Below the pieces are notes generated by a model. It was not told the DNA's origin, did not search any database, and was given only the letters and a program-made list of their open reading frames with translations. DNA of 64,000 nucleotides from Eleftheria terrae (GTDB lineage: Bacteria > Pseudomonadota > Gammaproteobacteria > Burkholderiales > Burkholderiaceae_C): the NCBI RefSeq assembly GCF_030419005.1, contig NZ_CP106952.1, positions 62,001 to 126,000 of the forward strand, given 5' to 3'. This document shows, in pieces, positions 8,603 to 18,409 of this stretch. Position numbers and translations under genes: made by a program. How positions within the stretch are numbered: position 1 is the first letter of the stretch; every line of letters begins with the position of its first letter.

Positions 8603-9120
8603 GTCATTGCCCCTTTGATATGAGCGTCGGCACAGTGACTCTCCTTGGACAAGGAAAAGCGAGCCAGTCAATGAAAAGTACGGCAACAGGCAGGACCTCA
8701 CAAGCTGCCCGGTACGCCAGGGATCATGTTCGGCAAATCGAGTCTCGCGGCTCCCGGCGATCGATTCGCAATAGTCGACCCAATGGATTCAAGCAAAAGG
8801 GAAAACCCGATCGCGCGTTTTCGGAAAGCGTCTTTCAATTGATTCGCCAAGCGATTCAGCGGATGGAAATGAGAACAAGGCCAGAGGGCATGCAAGTCAG
8901 CGACCTGGGATGTCGGAGTTGGCTGGCGGCTTGCCTCCTCGTTGCGTTGCTGGCGTCCGAAGACCGTGCGTGCCTTACGGGAGTGCGGCTGAAGCCGCTT
9001 CTCATTGGGTAGCCTGCAGCGAATGAGCGCGCAGCACCTGGCGCAGGCCGTGCGAGCATGGCGCACTACGAGCTGCCCCAGCACCGTCCCGATGCGCACT
9101 GAACAAGGAGGCCCGTTTCG
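8603..9120. other. Divergent promoter region, AT-richer than surroundings
   Basis: About 518 bp between the divergent PLP-enzyme and SDR genes. Both start codons have good ribosome sites (AAAGGGG at about 8611-8617 for the minus strand; AAGGAGG at about 9105-9111 for the plus strand). The stretch 8640-8900 is noticeably poorer in GC than its surroundings and probably holds both promoters. No convincing gene or clear operator was found. Confidence 0.5.
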
Positions 9121-10032
9121 ATGAGCACTTTCCTGGCCGGCAAGGTGGCCCTGGTGGCCGGTGCCACGCGCGGCGCCGGACGCGGCATCGCGGTACAGCT
9201 CGGCGCGGCGGGCGCCACCGTCTACGTGACGGGGCGTACCACCCGTTCGCAGCCGTCGGAGATGAACCGCCCCGAGACCATCGAAGACACCGCGGCCCTG
9301 GTCGAGGCCGCCGGCGGCCATGCCGTGCCGGTGCAGGTCGATCACCTGGTGCCCGACCAGGTCCGCGCGCTGGTGGCCCGCATCCGCAGCGAACAAGGCG
9401 CCCTGCACCTGCTGGTGAACGACATCTTCGGGGCCACCAAGATCGAATGGAACCAGTCGGTCTGGACCTCCGACCTTGAGTACGGCCTGCGCCTGCTGCG
9501 GCTCGCGGTGGACACGCATGCCATCACCAGCCACTTTGCGATCCCGCTGCTGATCGAATCAGCCGGTGGCCTGGTGGTGGAAGTGAACGACGGCACCGCC
9601 GACTACAACAGCAGCCACTATCGCAACTCCTTCTTCTATGACCTGGCGAAGGCCGCCGTGCTGCGCATGGCTTTTTCGCTCGGCCACGAGTTGCGGCCGC
9701 ATGGCGCCACGGCGGTCTCGCTGACACCCGGCTGGCTGCGCTCGGAGGCCATGCTCGATGCCTTCGGCGTGAGCGAGGCGAACTGGCGCGACGCGACCCG
9801 CGTGCAGCCGCATTTCGCCATCTCGGAAAGCCCCGCCTATGTCGGCCGGGCGGTGGTCGCGCTCGCGCAGGATGCGGAGGTGTCGCGCTGGAACGGCCAG
9901 TCCTTGTCGAGCGGGCAGCTGGCGAAGGTCTATGGCTACACTGACCTTGACGGCAGCCAGCCCGATGCCTGGCGCTACCTGGTCGAGGTGCAGGACGCCG
10001 GTCGGCCTGCCGACGTGACCGGCTACCGCTGA
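9121..10032 (+). CDS. DHRS1-like short-chain dehydrogenase/reductase
   Basis: NAD(P)-dependent oxidoreductase of 303 aa. The cofactor motif GATRGAGRGIA is at about residues 14-24 and the catalytic Tyr-x-x-x-Lys is in FYDLAKAAVL. The extended insert after the TGR strand (SEMNRPETIEDTAALVEAAGG) and the PHGATAVSLTPGWLRSEAML segment resemble the DHRS1-like subgroup. In that subgroup the usual Asn-Asn-Ala after strand 4 is variable, and here it reads VNDIFG. The substrate is unknown. It has a strong AAGGAGG ribosome site and is transcribed away from the PLP-enzyme operon. I see no evidence that it belongs to that pathway beyond sharing the intergenic region. Confidence 0.9.
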   Translation: MSTFLAGKVALVAGATRGAGRGIAVQLGAAGATVYVTGRTTRSQPSEMNRPETIEDTAALVEAAGGHAVPVQVDHLVPDQVRALVARIRSEQGALHLLVNDIFGATKIEWNQSVWTSDLEYGLRLLRLAVDTHAITSHFAIPLLIESAGGLVVEVNDGTADYNSSHYRNSFFYDLAKAAVLRMAFSLGHELRPHGATAVSLTPGWLRSEAMLDAFGVSEANWRDATRVQPHFAISESPAYVGRAVVALAQDAEVSRWNGQSLSSGQLAKVYGYTDLDGSQPDAWRYLVEVQDAGRPADVTGYR

Positions 10033-10036
10033 GCCA

Positions 10037-10053
10037 CCTGGGTCCCACCCAGG
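10037..10053 (+). terminator. Hairpin just after the SDR stop codon
   Basis: Arms CCTGGGT and ACCCAGG (7 bp, 3-nt loop) begin five bases after the stop. There is no T-run, so this is a terminator-like hairpin rather than a canonical intrinsic terminator. Confidence 0.4.
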
Positions 10054-10463
10054 CACTACGCCCTCCCTGTTCCACCATGGAAATGCCGCTGCCGCGACGC
10101 GAAGCGGCCGGCCCGCCTCCCGCTCGCCCCGAAGGACGCGGCCACCCAGCGGCCTGAGGCCGAGGCCGCGCTTCGCCCCGGGATGCACGCGCGGTCGCCG
10201 GGTCCCGCCAGGTCCCGCCGGGTCCCCGCTCAGCATGCACTGCAGCGACCTTCAGCCAGTGCGGCTTGCCGGCCAGCCGGCCATGCTGGACGTGGCGCGC
10301 GACATCGAGGAGCCATCCGGCGGCCTGCTGATGGGCCGGGCACCGCCAGGGCGCCGCCCGCGTGCTGCCCAGCGCTCAGGGCGCGACGGTGGTCGAACGC
10401 ACCGCCGCGACTCGCTCGCTACCCGCTCGCTGGCCGCGATGGCGGCCAGCCCCGGGGGCGATG
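10054..10463. other. Intergenic region between convergent genes
   Basis: About 410 bp of GC-rich sequence downstream of both the SDR and the TetR gene. I see no gene or regulatory site in it that I can support. Confidence 0.4.
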
Positions 10464-11099
10464 TCAGGGCTGTGTCGCCAAGCGCAGGAAGGACGCGCGG
10501 GCAGCGGCGTCGAGTTGCGCGGAGGTGAAGGGGCGCCGGTCCCGGCCGGCGAACTGCAGGGCCAGCCCTTCGATCTGCGCGACGATGAGGGCGGCACGCA
10601 CCTGGTACTCGTCGTCGCTGATCTGCGGGGAAAGCCCGCGGATCAGCTTGAAGATGGTCTTGCGTTCGCGCGCCTGCAGCTTGGCCACCGTCTTCACCGC
10701 CGCCGGATGCTGCAGCGCCATCACCCAGGTCTGGGTGATGCTGCCCGCGGCCTGCGGGTTCTTCAGGGCCGCCAGGAAAAGATCCATCGCCGCCTCGAAG
10801 CGCTGCAGCGGCGTGGCCTGCGGCATTGCCTCGAACAACTGGTCGATGCGGTGCTGGTAGTCGCCATAGGCGGACAGCAGCATCTCCTCGATCAGGCTGT
10901 CCTTGCTCGGGTAGTAATGCTGCAGGTTGCTCAGGCTGATGCCGACGCGGGCCGCCACGCTGCGCATGGAGAACCCGGCATAGCCCTGGGCCACGAACAG
11001 CGCGTAAGCGGCCTGCAGGATGGCCTGGGCCCGCGCCCGGCCGCGCTCGGTGGTGGTGGACGGTTTCTCCTGCAGGGCAGGTTCCAGGGAGGGCTTCAC
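10464..11099 (-). CDS. TetR-family regulator, probably of the adjacent fatty-acid oxidation genes
   Basis: Protein of about 211 aa with an N-terminal TetR helix-turn-helix (FSMRSVAARVGISLSNLQHYYPSK) and a C-terminal ligand domain. It is the third gene of a minus-strand run after the thiolase and FadB/J-like genes, 138 bp beyond the latter. By analogy with FadR/PsrA-type TetR proteins it may respond to acyl-CoA and repress this operon; that is inference from position. The start is uncertain: the GTG at 11099 is preferred because a longer frame to 11222 only adds disordered arginine/alanine-rich sequence. Confidence 0.8.
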   Translation of the reverse strand: MKPSLEPALQEKPSTTTERGRARAQAILQAAYALFVAQGYAGFSMRSVAARVGISLSNLQHYYPSKDSLIEEMLLSAYGDYQHRIDQLFEAMPQATPLQRFEAAMDLFLAALKNPQAAGSITQTWVMALQHPAAVKTVAKLQARERKTIFKLIRGLSPQISDDEYQVRAALIVAQIEGLALQFAGRDRRPFTSAQLDAAARASFLRLATQP

Positions 11100-11237
11100 G
11101 CGCGCTTTATACCGCAGGGCTCGGTCAGCCGGCCGTTGGGCCACCGGGCCCTGCCCTGCCAGCCGCTGCTCCTCTTGCGGCAGCGAGCGGCGAGCGGCGT
11201 GCGCCCCCCGGCCGCCCCACACTGCACCACCGGCGCG

Positions 11238-13385
11238 TCAGCCGCCCTGCGGAGGCTGCCAGCCCGGTGGCAAGGCGGGCGGCGCAAACCGCTCGCCATG
11301 CCGCCGGGCCAGTTCGCTGCAGCGCGCGATGAACGAGTCCAGCCCCATCGAGTCGATGTATTGCCAGGCCCCGCCGGTCCAGGCCGGAAAGCCGATGCCG
11401 AGGACGGATCCGACGTTGGCATCGCGCACGCTGCCCAGCACGCCTTCGGCCAGGCAGCGCAGCGTCTCCAGCGCCTGCCGCATCAGCAGGCGTTCGCTCA
11501 GCTCGGGCAGGTGCCAGGCGACACCCGGCTTCTCGAAGCGCCGGAGCCCGGGCCAGAAGGCCTTGGGGCCGCCGTCGGGATAGTCGTAGTAGCCGCCGCC
11601 ATGCACCCGCCCCTTGCGCTGGTGTTCCTTGCAGATCATCTCGATGAATCGCTCGCCTTCGGTGCGGACGTCAGGGCGGCCCTGGCGGGCGAGGTCGGCC
11701 AGGTTCTGCTCCATGATCGTCACCGCGGTGGCCTGCGCAATCTCGTCGGTGACGGCAAGCGGGCCCACCGGCATGCCGGCCGCCATGCCGGCCTGTTCAA
11801 CCACCGGGGCCGGGATGCCCTCCACCAGCATCTGGGCGCCCTCGGCCATGTAGGTGGCGAAGGTGCGGCTGGTGTAGAAGCCACGGGAGTCGCGCACCAC
11901 GATCGGTGTCTTGCCGATCTGCAGCGCGAAGTCGCAGGCCTGTGCCAGGGTCTCGCGGCTGGTGGCGGCGCCGGTGATGACTTCCACCAGCTCCATCTTG
12001 TCGACCGGCGAGAAGAAGTGCAGCCCGATGAAACGCTGCGGCGCCTCTGCCGCCTGGGCCAGGCCGGTGATGGGCAGCGTGGAGGTGTTGCTGGCGAAGA
12101 AGCCGCCTTCGGCCAGCATCGGCTCGGCTTCCCGGGTGACGCTGGCCTTCAGCTCGCGCTGCTCGTAGACCGCCTCGATGATGAGGTCGCAGCCCTGCAG
12201 GTCGCTGGCCTCGGCGGTGGGCCGGATCCGGGCCAGCAGCTCGGTTTGCTGCTCGGCCGTCATGCGGCCTGCCTTCACCCGCTGCCCGGTCAGGCGCGCC
12301 GCATGGTCCTTGCCGGCTTCGGCGCGCGGCCGGTTCACATCTTTGAGCACGCAGGCGATGCCGCGGGACGCCACCACATGGGCGATGCCGGCACCCATCA
12401 TGCCGGCGCCCAGCACCCCCACCCGGCTGGCCTTCCAGGGCGGCACGCCCGGAGGCCGCGAGCCACCGCTGCGCGCCGCCGAGCGGTCGAAGAACAACTG
12501 GATCAGATGGCGCGCGACCGGCCCGTTGGCCACGCCGGCCAGCGCCCGGGATTCCAGCCGCAAGGCGGTGTCCAGGTCCACTTGCGCCCCTTCCACCATG
12601 CAGGCCAGCGCTGCCTCGGCCGCCGGGTAGAGGCCGCGCGTCCTGGCGCGCACCAGGGCCGGCGCCACCATCAAGGCCTGCGCCAGCCGGGGGTCGCCCG
12701 GAATGCCGCCGGGAATGCGGTGGCCTGGCAGGTCCCAGGGCTGGGCCGCTTGCGGATGCGCGGCGATCCAGGCCAGTGCCGCCGCCCGCAGTGCCTCGGC
12801 CGGCTCGCCTTCGGCAGCCACCCGTTCATGCACCAGGCCGGCCGCCAGGGCCTGCGCCGGGCCCACCACTCGGCCTTCCACCACAAACGGCATCGCCGCC
12901 TGCAGGCCCAGCAGGCGGACCAGCTTGGTCACGCCGCCAGCACCGGGCAGCAGCCCCAGCGTGACCTCGGGACAGCCCAGCTGGATCCGGGGATCGTCCA
13001 GCACCACACGGTGATGGGCCGCCAGTGCCAGTTCGAAACCGCCGCCCAGCGCACTGCCGCCGAGGCAGGCCACCACCGGCCGCCCCAGCGTCTCCAGCCG
13101 CCTGAACTGCCGCTTGATGGCTTCCACCCGATCGAACACCGCCGCCTGGCCCGGCGGCCAGGCCTGCAGCAGCGCCTTCAGGTCGGCCCCGGCGAAGAAG
13201 CTCTCCTTGGCGGAGGCCAGGATCACGCCGCGCAGGCCCTCCTTCCCGGCCACCAGGCGGTCCACCGCGGCGCGCAGGTCCTCTGTCCAGGCCTCGCTCA
13301 TCGTGTTGACCGGCGCCGCCGGGTCGTCGAAGGTCAGCGTGACCACCTGGGTGGCGGTGTCGAAGTCGTAGCTCAGGGTGTTCAT
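11238..13385 (-). CDS. Fatty acid oxidation multifunctional enzyme (enoyl-CoA hydratase / 3-hydroxyacyl-CoA dehydrogenase)
   Basis: FadB/FadJ-type protein of 715 aa that hydrates trans-2-enoyl-CoA and then oxidises the 3-hydroxyacyl-CoA with NAD. An N-terminal crotonase domain (about 1-190, with oxyanion-hole sequence FFAGADLKALL and GGSALGGGFELALAAHH) is joined to a dehydrogenase domain (from about 318, VGVLGAGMMGAGIAHV). The catalytic histidine of the dehydrogenase is in LHFFSPVDKMELVE. The C-terminal domain is complete. It begins 12 bp after the thiolase stop, so the pair forms the usual alpha/beta complex. The gene resembles fadJ-type proteins of Burkholderiales; I leave the symbol open between fadB and fadJ. 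Confidence 0.93.
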   Translation of the reverse strand: MNTLSYDFDTATQVVTLTFDDPAAPVNTMSEAWTEDLRAAVDRLVAGKEGLRGVILASAKESFFAGADLKALLQAWPPGQAAVFDRVEAIKRQFRRLETLGRPVVACLGGSALGGGFELALAAHHRVVLDDPRIQLGCPEVTLGLLPGAGGVTKLVRLLGLQAAMPFVVEGRVVGPAQALAAGLVHERVAAEGEPAEALRAAALAWIAAHPQAAQPWDLPGHRIPGGIPGDPRLAQALMVAPALVRARTRGLYPAAEAALACMVEGAQVDLDTALRLESRALAGVANGPVARHLIQLFFDRSAARSGGSRPPGVPPWKASRVGVLGAGMMGAGIAHVVASRGIACVLKDVNRPRAEAGKDHAARLTGQRVKAGRMTAEQQTELLARIRPTAEASDLQGCDLIIEAVYEQRELKASVTREAEPMLAEGGFFASNTSTLPITGLAQAAEAPQRFIGLHFFSPVDKMELVEVITGAATSRETLAQACDFALQIGKTPIVVRDSRGFYTSRTFATYMAEGAQMLVEGIPAPVVEQAGMAAGMPVGPLAVTDEIAQATAVTIMEQNLADLARQGRPDVRTEGERFIEMICKEHQRKGRVHGGGYYDYPDGGPKAFWPGLRRFEKPGVAWHLPELSERLLMRQALETLRCLAEGVLGSVRDANVGSVLGIGFPAWTGGAWQYIDSMGLDSFIARCSELARRHGERFAPPALPPGWQPPQGG

Positions 13386-13397
13386 GGCAACCGGTCC

Positions 13398-14603
<1,206 letters not shown>

Positions 14604-14846
14604 GCGGGCCTCTGGCGTCCGGTTGAAGGAAAGGATGGCAGCAGAATAGGTCAGTCGACCTAGTTCATGGTGCAAGCTTACTTTCAAGTCGGCGTGCCCT
14701 GCAAGCTGCGGGGTCTGCCCGGCGGAGGCACCGGGTCCGGCGGCCGTAGAGGAGGCGTGGAAGAGGGGGTGGAAGGGGGTGTGGAAGAGCGGGTGGAGGC
14801 AGCGAGAAGGAGGCCGCCCAGCCAGCCGTGAGGCGGTGCCAGCCGC
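14604..14846. other. Upstream region of the thiolase operon with purine-rich repeats
   Basis: About 240 bp without a gene, containing the likely promoter of the fatty-acid oxidation operon. Around 14757-14806 there are three to four imperfect copies of GTGGAAGAG/GTGGAAGGG, giving a G-rich purine strand. No clear TetR operator palindrome was found. Confidence 0.4.
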
Positions 14847-14880
14847 ATCGCCCAGCCGCGCCGGGGGGCGGCTGGGCGAT
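14847..14880 (-). terminator. Strong stem-loop after the GH16-like gene
   Basis: Perfect 12-bp arms (ATCGCCCAGCCG and CGGCTGGGCGAT) with a 10-nt loop, starting 20 bp past the stop of the GH16-like gene. No U-tract follows, so it may act as a 3' stabilising hairpin or with Rho. Confidence 0.5.
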
Positions 14881-14899
14881 CGCTCGTGGGTCGCCAGCC

Positions 14900-15637
14900 T
14901 CAGCGGTGCGGCGTGAAGCTGAAGGAGCGGATGACGACTTCGACCGGCTGGCCGTCACTGGGCGGCTGCCCGCGGAACAACCACAGGTTCAGGTGCACTG
15001 GCAACGGGCGCTGCGGAATGCGCAGCTGTGGATCGGCCGGCGTCTGGCTCCATTCGGCGAACAGGTTGCGCAGGCCGCTGGCCTGGTAGCCATGCAGGGA
15101 CTGGAAATGCACGCCGCTGGCGGTCCAGTCGAAGCGATGGGTGGTGGCGCTGCCGGTCAGCACGATGGGCACCGCATGGTGCAGCGGCGGCAGGCCGGCC
15201 ACGGCCGGGTAGATCGTCCAGTTCAGCCGGCGGGGGTTGTCGGCGGCACCCCATTGGGCAAACTCGATGTCGATCTCGTTGCTGCCGTCGGGCCCGATCT
15301 CAGGCGTGGTGTAGTTGAACAGTCCCAGCACCACGTTGCGGTCCCACTGGTCCGGCCGGCCGGTGATCTGGAACTGATAGCGACCAAAGCCGAGCGGCTG
15401 GGTGGTGGTGACTTCCGCACAGCGCCATTGCCCGTCGTGGTAGGACACCCTGAGGTGCAGGCCGTCCTCGTCCACCCAGGCATTGTCGGCACTCCAGGTA
15501 TTGGGGCCGGGCCCCCCCTGGCCGTCGCGCACCGTCCAGGTGTAGCCGGCGAATTGCAAGGTGGCTGCCGTGGCGCAGAAGCCGGGCAGGATCAGGGCGG
15601 CCGCGACAAGCAGCCGGTGTGCAAGAGAGGAAGGCAT
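14900..15637 (-). CDS. Secreted glycoside hydrolase family 16-like protein
   Basis: Protein of 245 aa with a signal peptide (about 1-25, cleavage near CATA-ATLQF), so it is secreted. The concanavalin-type beta-sandwich carries the GH16 active-site stretch E121-I-D123-I-E125-F, where the two glutamates act as nucleophile and acid/base. A tryptophan-rich sandwich surrounds it ([23 protein letters not shown]). Family members cleave beta-1,3/1,4-glucans and related polysaccharides; the substrate cannot be assigned here. The ATG at 15637 is preceded by AAAGGA. Its single-domain, short form resembles bacterial 'glycosyl hydrolase family protein' entries of uncertain activity. Confidence 0.82.
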   Translation of the reverse strand: MPSSLAHRLLVAAALILPGFCATAATLQFAGYTWTVRDGQGGPGPNTWSADNAWVDEDGLHLRVSYHDGQWRCAEVTTTQPLGFGRYQFQITGRPDQWDRNVVLGLFNYTTPEIGPDGSNEIDIEFAQWGAADNPRRLNWTIYPAVAGLPPLHHAVPIVLTGSATTHRFDWTASGVHFQSLHGYQASGLRNLFAEWSQTPADPQLRIPQRPLPVHLNLWLFRGQPPSDGQPVEVVIRSFSFTPHR

Positions 15638-15889
15638 GAGTGGAATCCTTTGAATGGCGGTGGGCGATGTGCCGGCGCTGCCCCGGGGTTGCAGGAGCCG
15701 TGCCGGCTGCGTCTGCAGCCGGCCGGCCGTCGCCGCGGCCGCTTGCGCTCCTCGCGCCCTGTCGAGCCGCGGCACCGGCCGACGCGTTGCGTCGCCATCG
15801 TGTGCCGGGAAGCGGCGCTCGCCGGTGTCGATTCGTGTGCGATGCCACCAAGGGTCCGTGGACCGCGGCGCCCTGATCCCCGGCAGCCC

Positions 15890-16786
15890 TCACCCGCCCC
15901 GCAGCGCGCGGAACTTGCCGATGAGCGCCAGCACCCGGCGTGTCGGCTCGTCCAGCAGGCTGGGATGGCGATGCGCCACACCGAGCTGCCGCGTCAGCGC
16001 CGGCCGCAGCCGCAGCACCTGGATACGCCCTTCCAGCGTCTCGCTCGGGTCCTCGAAGGGCAAGATGGTGGCGCCATAGCCGGCGGCCACCAGCCGGCGC
16101 GCCACCTCGTTGTACTGCATCTCGATGCGCCCCGTCGGACGCAGCCCGGCAGCGGCGAACCAGGCCATCACCTGCTGATAGACATGGGTGCTGGGCTCGT
16201 TGACGATCAGCGGCCGGCTGGCCAGCCAGGCCGGCGTGACGAGCCGCGGCGCCTCCCAGCGAGCCGGCACCAGGGCCATCATGGGCGTGTGGCGCCACGG
16301 GGTCAGCCCCAGGCCGGGGTAGCCGGCCTGCGGCATCGCGACCAGTGCAATGTCGACATCGCCGACAAACAGCTTGCCCATCAACTCGGTCGAGCGTCCC
16401 ACCGTGACCTGCACGTCGATGCTGGGCAGCTCCGCATCCAGCGTCTCGAGGATCTGCGGCAGCAGGTGCACCATGGCCCCGGACGAGCTGCCCAGCCGCA
16501 CCCGGGCCAGCCGCCCCTCGCGATGGCGCTTGACCAGGTCCACGGCTTCCGCCGCGTCTCGCAGCAGCCGCCTTGCGCGCCCCGCCAGCACGTCGCCCGC
16601 ACCGGTGGGGGTGACGCGGCGCCCGCCACGCACCACCAGCGGGGTGCCCAGGCGAGCCTCCAGTTCACTGACATGCAGGCTCACCGTCGGCTGTGCCAGG
16701 TGCAAGGCCCGCGCGGCCGCCGAAAAGCTGCCGAGCTCGATGACGGCGACCAGCGTACGCAGCTGGTCGAGGTTCAGTTCACGCAT
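15890..16786 (-). CDS. LysR-family transcriptional regulator
   Basis: Protein of 298 aa with the LysR winged helix at the N-terminus (LDQLRTLVAVIELGSFSAAARALHLAQPTVSLHV) followed by a periplasmic-binding-like effector domain. It is divergent from the MFS transporter gene at 16857 with only 70 bp between them, so it probably controls that gene. The second of two adjacent ATG codons (16786) has the better spacing to an AGGAAA ribosome site. The effector is unknown. Confidence 0.9.
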   Translation of the reverse strand: MRELNLDQLRTLVAVIELGSFSAAARALHLAQPTVSLHVSELEARLGTPLVVRGGRRVTPTGAGDVLAGRARRLLRDAAEAVDLVKRHREGRLARVRLGSSSGAMVHLLPQILETLDAELPSIDVQVTVGRSTELMGKLFVGDVDIALVAMPQAGYPGLGLTPWRHTPMMALVPARWEAPRLVTPAWLASRPLIVNEPSTHVYQQVMAWFAAAGLRPTGRIEMQYNEVARRLVAAGYGATILPFEDPSETLEGRIQVLRLRPALTRQLGVAHRHPSLLDEPTRRVLALIGKFRALRGG

Positions 16787-16856
16787 CATTTTTCCTGATA
16801 GCACCGCCCAGAAAACGCAACTTCTTCAATGGCGCGGACCGCGGCAGGATAGCGCC

Positions 16857-18155
16857 ATGCCAGCCCTGCCGCCGTCTCCTCGCGCCCCTGTCCCTCCTGC
16901 CGCGCTGCAGGCGCGGGCCCTGGTCGTCCTGTGCATGCTGAACCACACCGCGCTGTCCGGCAGCCGGGTGGCGGTGTCGCTGAGCGCCCTGGCCCTGGGC
17001 GGCTCGGCCTTCCAGGTGGGCCTGCTCATCGCCACGTTTTCGCTGCTGCCCACGCTGGGTTCGGTCGCCCTGGGTCGCTGGGTGGACCACCACGGCACGC
17101 GGCTCCCCGCGCTGGCCGGCATGGCGGCGATGAGCGCCGGGCTGCTGCTGCCCTTGGTGCAACTGACGCCGGCCGCGCTGTGGTTGACCGCGGCGCTGGT
17201 CGGCGGTGGCTATTCCGCCGCGCTGCTTGCGCTGCAAAGCCAGCTCGGGCGGCTGCCCGACCCGGCCCGCCGGGCACGCGGCTTCTCCGGCTTCGCGCTC
17301 GGCACCGCCTTGTCGGGCAGCCTCGGCCCGCTGGTGGCCGGGCAGTGCCTGAGCCTTGCCGGCGCACCGGCCACCTTTGCGGTGCTGGCCGGCATCGGCC
17401 TGGCTGCCGCTGCCGGCCTGGTGCTCGGCCGCAGCGGCCTGGCCGGCCAGGGCCACGCCGCCTCGGGCACACCGCAAAGCCGGCTGCCGCTGCGCCGCTT
17501 GCTGCAGCAACCCTTGCTGCGCCGCATCGTGCTGCTCGACCTGCTGATGGCCGTGGCGTGGAATGCCAACAGCTTCATGGTGCCGCTGCATGGCACGCAA
17601 CAGGGCTGGCCGGCGGCCTCGGTGGGCCAGCTGCTCGCCCTCTTTGGCGCTGCGGTGATGCTGGTGCGCACTGTCCCGGCCTCCTGGCGGCAACGGTTGG
17701 GCGACTGGCAGGCCATACGCATCGCCCTGGCGTCGAGCGCGCTGTGCTTCCTGCTGTTTCCCTGGGCGGACCGGTTCGCGGTCGCCTTGCTGCTGGAGTT
17801 CGTCCTGGGGCTCGGCCTGGGGGGCGCCTTGCCCAGCGTGCTGGGGTTGCTGCACACGCACGCGCCGCCGGGGCACGATGGCGAGGTGCTCGGGCTGCGC
17901 CTGGTGGTGCTCAACGTCAGCGCCATCGCCCTGCCGATCGGCCTGGGCGGCCTGGGTGCCGCGCTGGGCCTGACCCGCGTGATGGTGGCGCTGGGCGCTG
18001 CCCTGTCCCTCGGCGCCGCCCGGCCGCCGCCCCGCCAAGGCCCGGTCGATCGCTCGACACGGCCACCTCGGTGGCGCTCCATCTCGGGGGCCAGGTGTCG
18101 CCCCGGCAGCGGTCGCGTGGTCACCGGCTTCGACAAGGAGGGACCGGCCCGCTGA
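16857..18155 (+). CDS. Major facilitator superfamily transporter
   Basis: Inner-membrane protein of 432 aa with about 12 hydrophobic segments. The MFS loop 2-3 signature is recognisable as LGRWVDHHGTRLPALAG. The last 40 residues are hydrophilic and proline/arginine-rich. The ATG at 16857 has an AGGAT ribosome site; the open frame further upstream overlaps the divergent LysR gene and is not used. The regulator next to it suggests an inducible efflux or uptake system, but the substrate is not evident. Confidence 0.87.
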   Translation: MPALPPSPRAPVPPAALQARALVVLCMLNHTALSGSRVAVSLSALALGGSAFQVGLLIATFSLLPTLGSVALGRWVDHHGTRLPALAGMAAMSAGLLLPLVQLTPAALWLTAALVGGGYSAALLALQSQLGRLPDPARRARGFSGFALGTALSGSLGPLVAGQCLSLAGAPATFAVLAGIGLAAAAGLVLGRSGLAGQGHAASGTPQSRLPLRRLLQQPLLRRIVLLDLLMAVAWNANSFMVPLHGTQQGWPAASVGQLLALFGAAVMLVRTVPASWRQRLGDWQAIRIALASSALCFLLFPWADRFAVALLLEFVLGLGLGGALPSVLGLLHTHAPPGHDGEVLGLRLVVLNVSAIALPIGLGGLGAALGLTRVMVALGAALSLGAARPPPRQGPVDRSTRPPRWRSISGARCRPGSGRVVTGFDKEGPAR

Positions 18156-18409
18156 CGCGGTGGGCGTCGGCGCGAGCGCTGCGCGGAGGCAGCCCCTGCG
18201 CAGGTGAAGTGCCCTGAGGCGACGGCATGCAGCGGCTCGGTCGCCCTGCAGCCGTGCCGCAGACGAGGCAAGACCCAGGCAGCGAAGCCCCTTGCCCTCG
18301 CGCGCTTGCAGCTGCGCCCCGCCGACCCCCTGGCCGGCCGCAGCTGCCCGAGAAACTGCATGCCGCACCGGCGGCTGCGCAATCGATATGCATCAGGTGA
18401 GGAAGAACC
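18156..18409. other. Intergenic region upstream of the beta-propeller-like gene
   Basis: About 250 bp with no gene. A good ribosome site (GAGGAAG) lies just before the ATG at 18410. I found no operator-like repeat. Confidence 0.4.

Noticed and set aside
9121..10032. SDR as 3-ketodihydrosphingosine reductase completing a sphingolipid pathway with the 3.6-8.6 kb operon
   Set aside because: Sequence features place it with DHRS1-like SDRs, and it is divergently transcribed. Membership in the pathway is unsupported.
14757..14806. G-quadruplex or regulatory repeat upstream of the thiolase operon
   Set aside because: The purine-rich GTGGAAGAG-like copies are imperfect and the G-runs are irregular; not enough to claim a function.
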